NCBI GenBank assembly: GCA_032164245.1
Contig: JAVMKO010000001.1
Coordinates: forward strand, 81,031,892 to 81,095,891
DNA length: 64,000 bases
Direction: 5' to 3'
Source of the DNA: Sternotherus odoratus
Taxonomy: Eukaryota; Chordata; Testudines; Kinosternidae
A model generated the notes under the pieces. It saw nothing but the letters and a program-made list of their open reading frames with translations. It ran no database searches and was not told the origin of the DNA. The translations under genes and the position numbers were made by a program. Within the stretch, counting starts at the first letter, position 1; every line of letters begins with the position of its first letter. Positions 33,986 to 44,331 of this stretch are shown here, piece by piece.

Positions 33986-34455
33986 GCTCAATGAGTCTGT
34001 GACCAGCACAGGGAGAAAAGACAGCAGGAAGAAGTGTCTCTCCTGCTGGTATTACCGGCTGCCTTGGATCGTCTCACCCCACAGCACCTTGTCCCAAAAG
34101 AGCCTCATAGATCCCACACCGGGAATAGGCCTCCCTCAATAGCTGCCCCGTCCCAAGAATCCCCTGTGCCAGTCTGGAATGATGCTGTATCTACAGATCT
34201 CTCTCCACCTAACTCCGCTGGGATGTATCTGCACTGGAGAATGCCCCACTCCGGAGTTATTAAACCCAGGCCTTTTTGCAGTGAAGCCATATCCTCTGAC
34301 TCTCCTCTAGCCGCCCTCTCACTAGTCTTGATTCCCCATTCCCCTCACAGGGGTGAGTCTCTAAAGGCCAAAGATCCAGCCCCGGCTCCGGCCTCCTGGG
34401 AGGTGAGAGGGGAGATAGGCCTACAGCCAGAGCTGGGGTGAGGAGCGGAGCGAGG

Positions 34456-35203
34456 TGTCACGGAGCGCCCGGGCGATGGTCTGGAACCGCTCCCTAGGAA
34501 GCCAGACCGGACTCCGGGTGGAGGGCCCCTTCTCCGTATACAGCCTGTTTCCCAGGCCAGGAGCTTCAGGGGTACCCACTTCCACCTTCCTGGGTCTGAC
34601 CTCGGAGCATTCAGCACCTTCTGCCCCTCCATGTGCTTCCCCCAGCAAGCCCGCCTGGGCGGGGTCCTGAGGGAGCCCATGGATTCTGCACCCCAAATCC
34701 ACAGTCAAACGTGACTCTCAGCCAGCCAGCAGAATAGACGGTTTATTTGAGATGTCAGGAACACCATCCAACTCACAGCTTCTCAGTCTCAACAGGGCCC
34801 CTCCGTCAGGCCCTTCTGGGGTGCTAGGAGGCGAGCCACTGATTCTGGGCTCCTGCTTCTCCCCCAGGTTTATTCGATGACTTCTATCTGGTCTAACACA
34901 GACCATGCAGCGAGCGAGCGTGAGCCCTCAGCTGGATCCATCTTGGGGCCAGAGAGCGAGATAGCTCCTCTCCCCTCCCCAGCCCATCCGTGCTTTCCTT
35001 TGTCTGTTTCCCGGGCTAGAAGGCATCACCTGACCTTTCTCCAACAGGTTCAGCTGACCTCCCTCCCCCACTTGGGGTCAGGTTACAGCTTCACCTTGGC
35101 TTTGCTTTGCATCAGCTACACATACCTTTCCCTCCACATAGACGCCCAAGAAATGCATAGGGGAAACTGAGGCACACACACACAGTATTCCTACTTCGTC
35201 ACA
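34456..35203 (-). mobile_element. Solo LTR, family A copy 3 (long form)
   Basis: On the minus strand this copy runs from TGTGACGAAG to CTCCGTGACA, 748 bp, with a perfect 5-bp target duplication CGAGG (34451-34455, 35204-35208). Compared with copies 1 and 4 it carries an extra segment of about 120 bp, roughly 34745-34865, immediately 3' of the first AATAAA. It therefore has two polyadenylation signals (minus strand, near 34743 and 34867). This marks a distinct subfamily or an internal insertion. Confidence 0.9.
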
Positions 35204-35208
35204 CGAGG

Positions 35209-35640
35209 CAAGTTCCCAGCCCCATTCCTTCACCTTGCCAGGGCGGGGCCAGCGCTTGGCTCCCTGCCGTGCTTTGACAGTGGTGCCTTTGCTGGTTGGG
35301 GTAGGATGGGGGAGTGAGTGTGTGCAGAATGGCAATGCCCCCCGCTGGCAGCAGGGAGCGCCCCAGCCAGGTGAGGGGTTGGGGGATCCCCAAGAGCACA
35401 GAGAGGCTGGGAGGAGGGTCCCGTGCCTTCTCCCTGGGAAGGAGGGGGCTGCGGCTGGTGCCCTGGGAGGCACAGCCTGCTGGAGCTAAGCAGAAGGACC
35501 CATTGCCAGGAAGGCCTTTTGCTGCAATTCCTGGCTGTGCAAGCAACCCAGACACGCGGGGTAGCATGGGGGTGCTGGGTGGTTAACGAGAACCCAGGCA
35601 CTCCCCCCCCTCCCCCGCCCCTTCCATCGCGGCTAATCTC
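35209..35640. other. Intergenic, no gene seen
   Basis: GC-rich; no exon or named repeat. Confidence 0.35.
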
Positions 35641-35875
35641 CCGGGGCAGCACGTAGTGGGAGGAGAAGGTCCAGGGGACACATTCCGGCCCGGCGAGAAC
35701 AAAATGACGTGTACGTTCCTGGGACAGGCCCCATTCATCTTCGTCAGTGGGCGGGGGGAGAATTGGAAACGGCAGGGCGAGATTAGACGGCAGCGCATCC
35801 TGTCACAGTCGTTTAGATCCCCGCCACCGTGCGAGAGCGTGAGCACGCATGGTGCTGTTCATTCGGGAGCCTCGG
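35640..35875. promoter_or_regulatory. Candidate conserved non-coding element 7
   Basis: Unique sequence with retained CpGs: 'gaacaaaatgacgtgtacgttcctggg' (CRE-like TGACGT), 'gggcgagattagacggcagcg', 'cacagtcgtttagatcccc' and 'gctgttcattcgggagcc'. No frame has a product. Motif-based inference only. Confidence 0.33.
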
Positions 35876-36544
35876 GCACGGCGCTCCCCTGCCTCCGGGA
35901 GCCAGCCTCCCCTGGAAGGTGGGAGGAGGGCAAGCCGCTCAGACCCTGTGACATTCAGGAATGGGAGGAGTGGGTGGCTTGCAGTACACCAGAGCACCAC
36001 CCTCGACCCCTGCCCCAGTCAGATCTTCCCCCTTCCTCCTAGGCTGCACCCGGTCCCCTAAAACACAGCTTCTCCCACTCCAAAGCACCCCCACCCCCAC
36101 CCCCAAAGAGAAGCCTCATTTGGTTTCAGTAGTACAGGGCATACGGCACTTAGTTGAGAGTTCTGATTCCACCCAGTAGGGGGCTAACACACGACAGCGG
36201 CACTGAGGGGCGCTAGAGCAAGGCCTTGGAGAGCAACACACAGTCAGCTATTAGAATGGAGGACAAACCGCCCCGGTGACAAACCTCAGAACTAAATTTG
36301 GTTCCGAATCCAACTCCCCCTGAGTTCAGGCATGGCTGGGCTGGAGGATTCAGTGTGGCCTTTGTATAGCCATCGGGGCAAATGACATTTGGCTCTGGAG
36401 CTGAGGTTTAACCCAGAATACAGTTCTGGGCCCATCCTGCGCACTCATAAGCTTCCCCACCCCTTCCTCTGTGCTGTGCTCTTTATGTGCCTTGCCATAT
36501 GCACCCCTCTCTAAGCTGAAGTGCCTGACACCCCTGGCTTCCCG

Positions 36545-36785
36545 CCCAGCTTCCACCTCCCTTGCTTGCAAATGATTTCTAGAAAGCTGTTTAAAATGTA
36601 TTATCCTTCCAAGGAGGAGCCGAGAAACAGGCGTGGGAGGGGCAGGCGCAGGAGGCACGACGCAGTGAGCTCTCATATTTTCTGGCTTTGCGTTGTTCTC
36701 CTCCTGGCCTTTTACCAAGATCGATGGCCATTTATTATGAAAATAAATTACCAGCTGTGTGCAGGAGTCCTTGAGGGGAGGGGGG
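36545..36785. promoter_or_regulatory. Candidate conserved non-coding element 8
   Basis: A unique AT-richer island: 'agctgtttaaaatgtattatcc', 'gccatttattatgaaaataaattaccagctg' and 'ctttgcgttgttctcctcc'. Its 'aaataaattaccagctg' pairs a homeodomain core with an E-box. There is no coding frame. It lies 2.5 kb beyond the CYTH4 stop, so it could also be part of a long 3' UTR. Confidence 0.33.
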
Positions 36786-36789
36786 ACAA

Positions 36790-38230
36790 GTGCCAGCCTT
36801 CCCTCCGTCTGGGTGCGCTTGTGTGTGTGTGTGCGAGTCACCCGCACTGCCGGTGACGCGGGAGCGGCGTGCTTTTGCTAGCCATCAAGCTGTCAAATTT
36901 ACTATCTAATGGTGTGTGCGCATGCCGTGATTTCTAGCAGCGAGGCGCAGGAGGATGGGTGTCTGTGGCCAGTGAGACACTGTAAATGTCCAGTGTCTGG
37001 CTGTTGGAGCCGCACCACTCATTCATGTAGTGAGTATGTGGGTGCTGTGAACATGTGTGCCAACAGCATGCTGATTTAGGGTTGGGGGAACTCGAGTTGT
37101 GGCCGTTTCAGCATGAGGTAGCCCAGACCAAGGGGCCCAATGGTCACATGTGTACTCAGGGCTGGGGAGGGCTCTCGGAAGGGCGTGTGTTCAGGCAGGG
37201 TGTGCCTGTCTAGTGAACTTAGTGGGCCTTGCACACACTATGTGAATAGTGTATTGGTGCTGTGCTGGGAGAGCGAGTGGTGCATGAATGACTCGGGAGA
37301 GGAGATTTTTACACTGGCGCCTTGGAAGGATGACAGACTTGCCCCCTGGCCTCCCCTCTTCAAAACCCCCTGGAGAAGGGAAACCCACTACCTCCATGCC
37401 TGTCTCGCTGGATTAGTTGGGTGAATGAGTTGAACAACCGCCTGCTCCATCGCCTTTCGTGTTACCCACCCGTTGCCCGTCTTGCTTCCCCCCACCCCCA
37501 AAATAAGCTGGTGGCATCTTTTAAAAATCACAGAGGATTTCTGGCAAAGTTGCCAGCTGCGGGCAAGATTCTAAGCCCCTCCCTGCTACCCCACCCCTGC
37601 CTCTCATGATCCAGCCTTCTCCACACTGGAGCCCCTGCCCATGAGAAACTCAGAGGTTCAACCCCAGTGAAGTTTCTCGTGGGGATTCATGACATTCATA
37701 AAGGAGACCAGACAAAAACCTTCCCGTTCCTTCTGGTGGGTGAGCGTGTGCTTCGACTCCGAGATACGGGCCTTGCCGCCTGGAATTAATTCCCCATCCC
37801 TGGTGCATCGGCAAAATAACTAATCTGGCTGTGCATGGCTTGCTGCGGATTTCCTGGTGGACAGAGCCCCCTGCCGGAGGAAAGGGGGAGGAAGGAGGGG
37901 TCAGAAAGGAGCCAGGGAGAGGTTTTAGAAAAGAGGGATGGCAGGAGAGAGGAAGAGACGCAGGGACCTGCAAACTACAGGGTGGGGAGCTTGTGTGAGT
38001 CTAACCTGCAATTCCCCTCCTACCTACCATCCCCCAGCTTGTGGGGACCTCTCCCAGTGGGCAGCATGGTCTTCCATGGCTCCCTGCCACTTCTCCCCGG
38101 CCTGTTATGACGCTCACCCCCCAGCTGCTCAGTGCCTTTCTGTGTCCCGATACTGCACTGAATCATCACCCTGGGTGTGCAGCTTACTAAAGAAGGCAAC
38201 ATGACACCCTTCGGTATCCTCCGTGCAACT
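36790..38230. other. Intergenic, no gene seen
   Basis: Unique sequence without exon support. The 37786-37800 'aattaattcc' motif is isolated. Confidence 0.35.
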
Positions 38231-38237
38231 CTTACCT

Positions 38238-39346
38238 TTTAATGATCATTCCACCCTGTGGCTTGTTTGGGATTTTTATGCAAGAGACCAGAGTTCAACC
38301 CCCCAGGGCAATGTATGTGCTGGGCGTTCCCGCTCTCCCTGCTTCTGGCTGGGGGCAGCTGGGATGCAGAGATCTGCTCCCCCCCCCCCCCGCCGAAATG
38401 GTGCAGCTGAGCGACCCCGGGCAGCGCTGCAGGCTGGGAGAAAACCCACACAAAGGCTTCTCTCCAGCCCCTCAGCCCCTCACAGAGATCTGTTTGCCAG
38501 CCCCTGAGTAGGAGAGACTACAGAGGTAGAAGAGCAAAGCTGTTACCCTGCCTAACAGTACAATACCAAAGTGCACCATTTCTCCTTGTCCCCACCAAAC
38601 CCCCTTGGCTTCCTGCAACCCATTGTCACTGTACACATATATACATTGGGGACTCCAAACGATCACTGCTGTCTTCAGGGGCACAGTGTGGGGGACCCTG
38701 GAATGGCAGGGCCCCCCCGCAGTGCATGGGGGTCACATCCCTTGGGCTCTGGTTTCACACTGGGGTTCTTAACCCCAGTGACATCCTCTCCATGGTAACA
38801 GGCCTCTCACTTCTCAGGTTTACTTGCGCAGCAGAGATGCAGCCGGCTCTTGAAGTCTGCTGCCGGCTTGGACAATCCTGGGGGGGAGGAAACCTTCTTG
38901 GGATTCCCCCAAAGAGCCCCCAAGCCCACCACCCAAATCAGTAGCTGGGGAGGGAGTCTGAGAAACCAGACCCCTGCAGGACTGTCCTGGCCAAGGCGAG
39001 GGGCTGGAGACCCCCCGCAGCCTGTCCAACGCGAAGAGGCCAGTGTGAGGCGTACATAAGGCTACGTCTTGACATAGAGCCTCCGTCAGTTCAAGTGCGG
39101 AGGAGGCTGTGCCCACAGCCCGGGCCTCCAGATCCACGTCGGCATCAATCTATTCCCCTTCAGATTTGAAATCCCGGATTGGAAAGGGAGGAGCCAAATG
39201 GGACCTGTCAGTCATCTTCTGGCCAGTCAGGAGGTAGGGGAAGGTGCTGGTTCCCGAGTGTCCTTCGCTGGTAGAGGCCAGTGCGGGAGGATACGGCCCA
39301 GCGATTAAAGATCACCTGGGCAGCAACAAGTGGGCTGGCGGCTGGC
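38238..39346 (-). other. Putative CYTH4 3' UTR
   Basis: The 1.1 kb after the stop codon is mostly free of recognised transposons, in contrast to the introns. A minus-strand ATTAAA polyadenylation signal lies at 38238-38243, followed by a G/T-containing stretch. The true cleavage site is unknown, and the UTR could be shorter or longer. A degenerate MITE scrap ('aaggctacgtcttgacatag') lies at 39058-39090. Confidence 0.25.
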
Positions 39347-39419
39347 TCAATTTTTGCTGGCGATCTTTTTCTTACGGGCTGAGACCAGGTCATAGAAGGG
39401 GTCCTGGGTGATGCTGGTC
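39347..39419 (-). CDS. CYTH4: CYTH4 exon 13 (C-terminus and stop)
   Basis: The acceptor 'ctacccag' is followed by one base that completes an Arg codon, then 23 codons ending [14 protein letters not shown] and a TGA stop at 39347-39349. The segment finishes the last PH-domain helix and adds the polybasic tail that helps membrane binding in cytohesins. The DLV(S)xRKKKIASK ending is the main reason for choosing CYTH4: the other paralogues, as I recall them, end in different basic sequences. Confidence 0.95.
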
Positions 39420-42400
39420 CTGGGTAGAGGAGGAACGAGCGAGAGACTCAGGACTGGGAAATGACATGGGAAACCACAAGGATCTCTCTGAACCTGCAAA
39501 CAGTGGACCCCCCTTCCTGCCCCAGAACAGGGAATCTGCCGGCCCCTCAGCAGCACCCGGCGCCTCCCACTAGTGTCGAGTCAGGCTTTGCAGGTCAGAG
39601 GAGGAGCCTGAAGGTTCACTGCAAGGGCCTCCGGGCCCCAGATGGCTAATCCACTGGAGCCATAGGGGTGGAGAGGCGAGGGGGTCAGGGACGCCCCACA
39701 GGTGCTTGAGTGTGAACACTTATCTCCCCTGGGGGGCGATGCCCCTCTGCTCCCTTGCACATAAAATAGCTGCTGCCCAAGTGCCCCACAGAGTCAAGGT
39801 GAGGCCTCTGCATGTTGGCACGGCGTTGCCATTCACGTTTCTACTGGTGCGCCACAGGCAGCTCTGGCCTCTGCTAGTACCTTGTCTCCCCTGGCCTGAG
39901 CTCACTCCACCCCCTTTCGCCCTGCCAGGTGGGATTCCCCTCGTCTCCCTTTGGGCCCGCCCCCTTACCGTATCGCCTCAATCCACAGGTCCCGCTCCTT
40001 CGGCGTGGCGGCCGAGATCTTGTAGGACTGGTGCTTGCCTTCTACCACCTTCCCATCCCCGTCTGTCTTGCAGGCTTTGATCTTCTGCCCCTTGCAGTTG
40101 GGGTTGAAGAGCTCGAAGCAGTTCTGCAGGGAGAGAGGGGGAGGGGGTCAGGCAGTACGTCCATCCTTCCAGGGGCCCAGCTTTGGGAGGTCACCCTAAG
40201 GGCATTTGCAGAGGTGGCAGTGGGCTTGTCTCTTCCTGACCTGGGGCCAGGACTTTGCCTGTCATGCTCCAGGGATCTCAGCACTGCTGAGTTAGATTCC
40301 AGTAGCTCAGAGGCTTCACAAGTAAAAACCGCACCACTCTGCACTCAGTGACTCCTGCACCGCCGTGGCCACCAACCGTGTTTTACAGCGAGAGAGAACA
40401 ATGGCTGAGACTCTGGAAAGCACCCTGTGGTTTGTGCTGCACACCACGCAGTCTACCAGAGACAGTCATTCGGGAACACCCTCTAACAATACAGCATCCC
40501 CTGCCATATTGCAATCTCCACGGGCTATGCACAAGGACAGACAGAGAGAGGGGCAGGGTGAGGCAAGCTTTCTTGGGGAACCTCTCTAACAGGACAGCGC
40601 TATTTCTTATTCCTAGACTTTAAGGCCAGAAGGGACCATCATGATCATCAATTCTGACCCCCTGCACTCCACAGGCCATGGAACCTCACCCACCCACTCC
40701 TGTAATGGACCCCAACCTCTGGCTGAGTTCTTGGAGTCCCCAAATCATGCTTTAAAGACTTCAAGTTTCAGAGAATCCACCATTTACACCAGTTTAAACC
40801 TGTGCCCCATGCTGCAGGGGAAGGCAAGAAATCCCCAAGGTCTCTGCCAATCTGACCAGGGGGGAAATTTCTTCCCGACCCCAAATATGGAGGTCAGATA
40901 GACCAGGGGTCGGCAACCTTTCAGAGGTGGTGTGCCGCGTCTTCATTCATTCATCAAAATGTAAGGCTTCGTGTGCCAGTCCAGAAGGGGCGGGGCTTCC
41001 GGCAGAAAGGGAAGGGCTGAGGGAGTCATTTCCCCACTTTGGGGTTTCCCCCGGGGTCCCAGACTGCTGCCAGCTTGGGTGAAGGCGCTGAGTGGGGGCA
41101 GGCGGGACCCCAGCTGCCAAGGGGCCAGCAGGGGGAACCCCAGAGCGGGGGCAGGCTGAGTGGCTCGGCCTGCTGCTACTTTGGAGTTTCCCCCGCAGGC
41201 TCCTGCCTGCAGGGGTCCAGCTACCTGCCCACTCAGCTCCCACTACTAGCCCGGGTATAGGGAACCCGGGCTGGCAGGAACCTGCAGGGGAAACCCCAAA
41301 CGGCGGAAGACTGAGCGCTTAGCCCGACGCTGCTCTGGGATTTCCCCCGCTGGCCCCTTGTGAGCTGGAGTCCCACCGCCTGCCCCACTCAGCTCCCGCT
41401 GCTAGCCTGGGTGTAGGGAAAACCCAAAGTGGCGGCGGGCTGAGCCACACTGTTGACACCCATGCCATAGGTTTCCGACCCCTGAGTTAGACCTTGAGCA
41501 TGTGGGCAAGGCCCACCAGGCAGACACCTGGGAAATAATCCACTGTAATAGCTCAGAGCCCTCCCCATTCAGTGGCCCATCACCAACCGTTGGAGATATT
41601 TGCTGCTAGCAGTCACAGATCAGTTACAGGGCCTTGTAGGCAGCCCTGGGACAGCTCAGTGGTTTGAGCATTGGCATGCTAAACACAGGGTTGTGAGTTC
41701 AATCCTTAAGGGGGCCATTTAGGGATATGGAGCAAATTGGGATTGGTCCTGCAGGGGGTTGGACTAGATGATCTCCTGAGGATCCTTCCTCCCCTGATAT
41801 TCTATGATCCACCCACCCCTAAACATATCCAGCTTAGTCTTGAAGCCAGTTAGGTTCCCCCCGCTCCCCTGGGAAGGCTGTTTGAGAAGGTCACTGCTCT
41901 GATGGTAAGAAACTTTCATTGAATTTCAAGCCTAAACTTGTTGCTGGCCAATTTATACACTTCCTCCAAAGCAGTGCACTGTGGTGTGGCAGGAACTCCT
42001 AAAGAAGGAACCAACTCTAGAGCTGGGCAGAGAAAGGTGCTTTCGTTTTGTGGAGGATTCCAATATTTCCAAATCCGATTCCATTCAAACTCAGAACAAA
42101 CCCCAAACATTTTGGCAGTGTCCATGAAAGGGGCAGCCTGGGGTCCCTGACTCAGAGGGAGTCTGTCCTCCAAGTGAGCTGCAGAGGTGCTGGGTGGGTG
42201 AGCTTGCAGGATGTCAGGCAGGTTTTGAAAGCTGCCTGGTTTCGGGAGGAACTCCATCCAAACTGAACCATTGCCACAGAATGTTTCAATTTCAACTAGT
42301 TGGCAAATTCCCATGAAAAACTTCACTGGAATTTTTCCATCCAGCTCTAACAGAACCGTCACTTCCTGGCCTGCAGTCAAGACCCGTATGCCTTGAGCAA

Positions 42401-44291
42401 TCAGGTCTTGCTCCAGCCCCTGCTCCACGAGCTGCTATAGAGAGGGACAAAACAGCCAACAGGCAACTGAAACATACCGAGCTTGATACTGATTTTCCAC
42501 CAGTGTAACCCGAGTAAAGGGCCATTGATTTCCATGTGTTACGCCTGGTCGATAGCAGCGTAACAAAGACTAGAACGGCAACCTCGCCGACAACCTCAGC
42601 AGAGAGACCAAGCACTGAGCAGGCTATGGGGAATGGACTCCCTCTGCCATCCGGAGTGGCAGTCCGTCCTAGACAGACCTGAAGTCTATCAGCAGGGCTA
42701 GGGTGTGGGGGAAGTTTTTAGGCTGCCCGTCTTGGAGGGCTTGGTCTCTGCAGCTGTAGATCCCGCGTGCAGATCCAGAGTGCTGCCTGGGACAATGCCA
42801 CGGAGTGGGGCAGGAGGAGATATGCCGGCTAGCGTCTCTGATGACACACGCTTGTCACGGTACCAAAGGGTAGAGACTTACTGGCTTTTTGGGGTCGTCC
42901 ACCTTCCGAACCGAGAGATTCTCCAGGGGGATGATCCCCAGGGGTTCTTTATCCTGGAAGCCAACCAGAAGCAGGTATGAGGGTCTGACACGCACCCAGC
43001 CCAATGAAGTGTTGCTCCCCACTGCCCTGGCAGGCACCCCAGCATTATGGCAAAGCAGGCCCCCAACAGAAACACACTGTTAAATCAAAGGGGTGCTTGG
43101 TGCCCACAACTACAGCTGGCCAGAGTTCTGCCCGACAGAAGGTGCCATGTGGTTGATTTTAATCAGTCTGCAATGGAAGCTGAAGGTCATAGCCTGGGGC
43201 GGGGGGTGGGAATTGGGGAGCTCAGTCTGACTGCAGTCCAGGGATGACAGGGTGGGGTGTATCTCCATCCCTCAGCCCCCCGGAGAGATCTGCTTGAGTA
43301 GAGTGCAGCCTTACCGTGGTGTATTCAAAGTAGTACAGGCAGTTGTCAGTCAGAATGAACCAACGGCGCTTCCAAGTCTTCACCCGGCCTCCTAGGGGCA
43401 GCAAGATTCAAAGTGTGTCAGTCCCTGACAGCCTCCCCTCATTCCAATGACCCGCTGAAGAGTGGTGCCCAGGGATCTAACCTCCGCCCCATGCTGAACG
43501 AACACCAGGAGCTGGCACAGTTCAGGCCTGAGGGGAGGGGCAGCACCCTGAGCAGACTGGCTTTGGGAGGTGCAGGCGTGGGCTGGCTAGAGAACAGCCG
43601 GCAGGTTTGAACACCAGGGGTCAGGCTCAACCCGCGGTTGCTGCAGACCTCCGCACCACGCTCATGGGGGAGAGCGGCACCAGGAGGCGATTCGTACCCA
43701 GCTTAAGGAGCCAGCCCTCCCGGCTGGGGTTGAAGAAAGTGTGCGTGAGGTCGTTCCCATCGTCCTCAGGGATGGAAAATGGCTCGTTCTTGATGCTCTC
43801 GAACAGATTCTGCCCCACAGAAAGAGGGAGGGAAATTAAAAAGCTGGCCTAGGGGTGACCTGACTTAGCTCTGACATTCCCTACATATGGATGGATGGGG
43901 TTGCTGGCTACCTGGTACCCCTTACTGATCATCTCACAGGGACAAAATGGGAGTGGTATAGGGATTTTATAGGGACAGTCCTGATTTTATAGGGACAGTC
44001 CAGATATTTGGGGCTTTTTCTTACATAGGTGTCTATTCTTCTCTCGCATCCTGATTTTTCACACTTGCTGTCCGGTCACTCTATAGTGACCATTCAACAT
44101 CCCCGTGCCAAAACAGGCTCTACTTACATATGCATACACAGAGAGAGAGAGAGAGACACACACACTCAATGGGGAACACTCCTGTAAGCGAGCAATCAGG
44201 TGAGGGTACACACACACACACACGCATGCCCATGCGGACAACATGCTATTTTGCACGGACACAAACAAGTGCAGAGAGTAGCAATGAGAAG

Positions 44292-44331
<40 letters not shown>

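Larger units (their letters stand above)
40613..41950 (-). mobile_element. CR1 LINE 3' fragment, interrupted twice
   Basis: Antisense CR1 sequence occupies 40613-40903, 41493-41646 and 41809-41950. It begins 'tagactttaaggccagaagg', as at 61553. It is interrupted by a hAT-like element (40904-41484) and by a tRNA-derived SINE (41647-41808). It lies wholly in intron 11. Coding remnants are too decayed to read. Confidence 0.88.
40124..42881 (-). other. CYTH4 intron 11, transposon-rich
   Basis: The 2.76-kb intron holds, in window order, a CR1 fragment with a hAT-like element and a tRNA-SINE inserted in it (40613-41950) and an AGAGCTGG-type MITE (42019-42350). No exon-like segment was seen between. 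Confidence 0.85.

Noticed and set aside
41647..41720. Functional tRNA gene
   Set aside because: A and B boxes are present, but the acceptor and anticodon stems do not pair well and the sequence continues into a CR1-like SINE tail.
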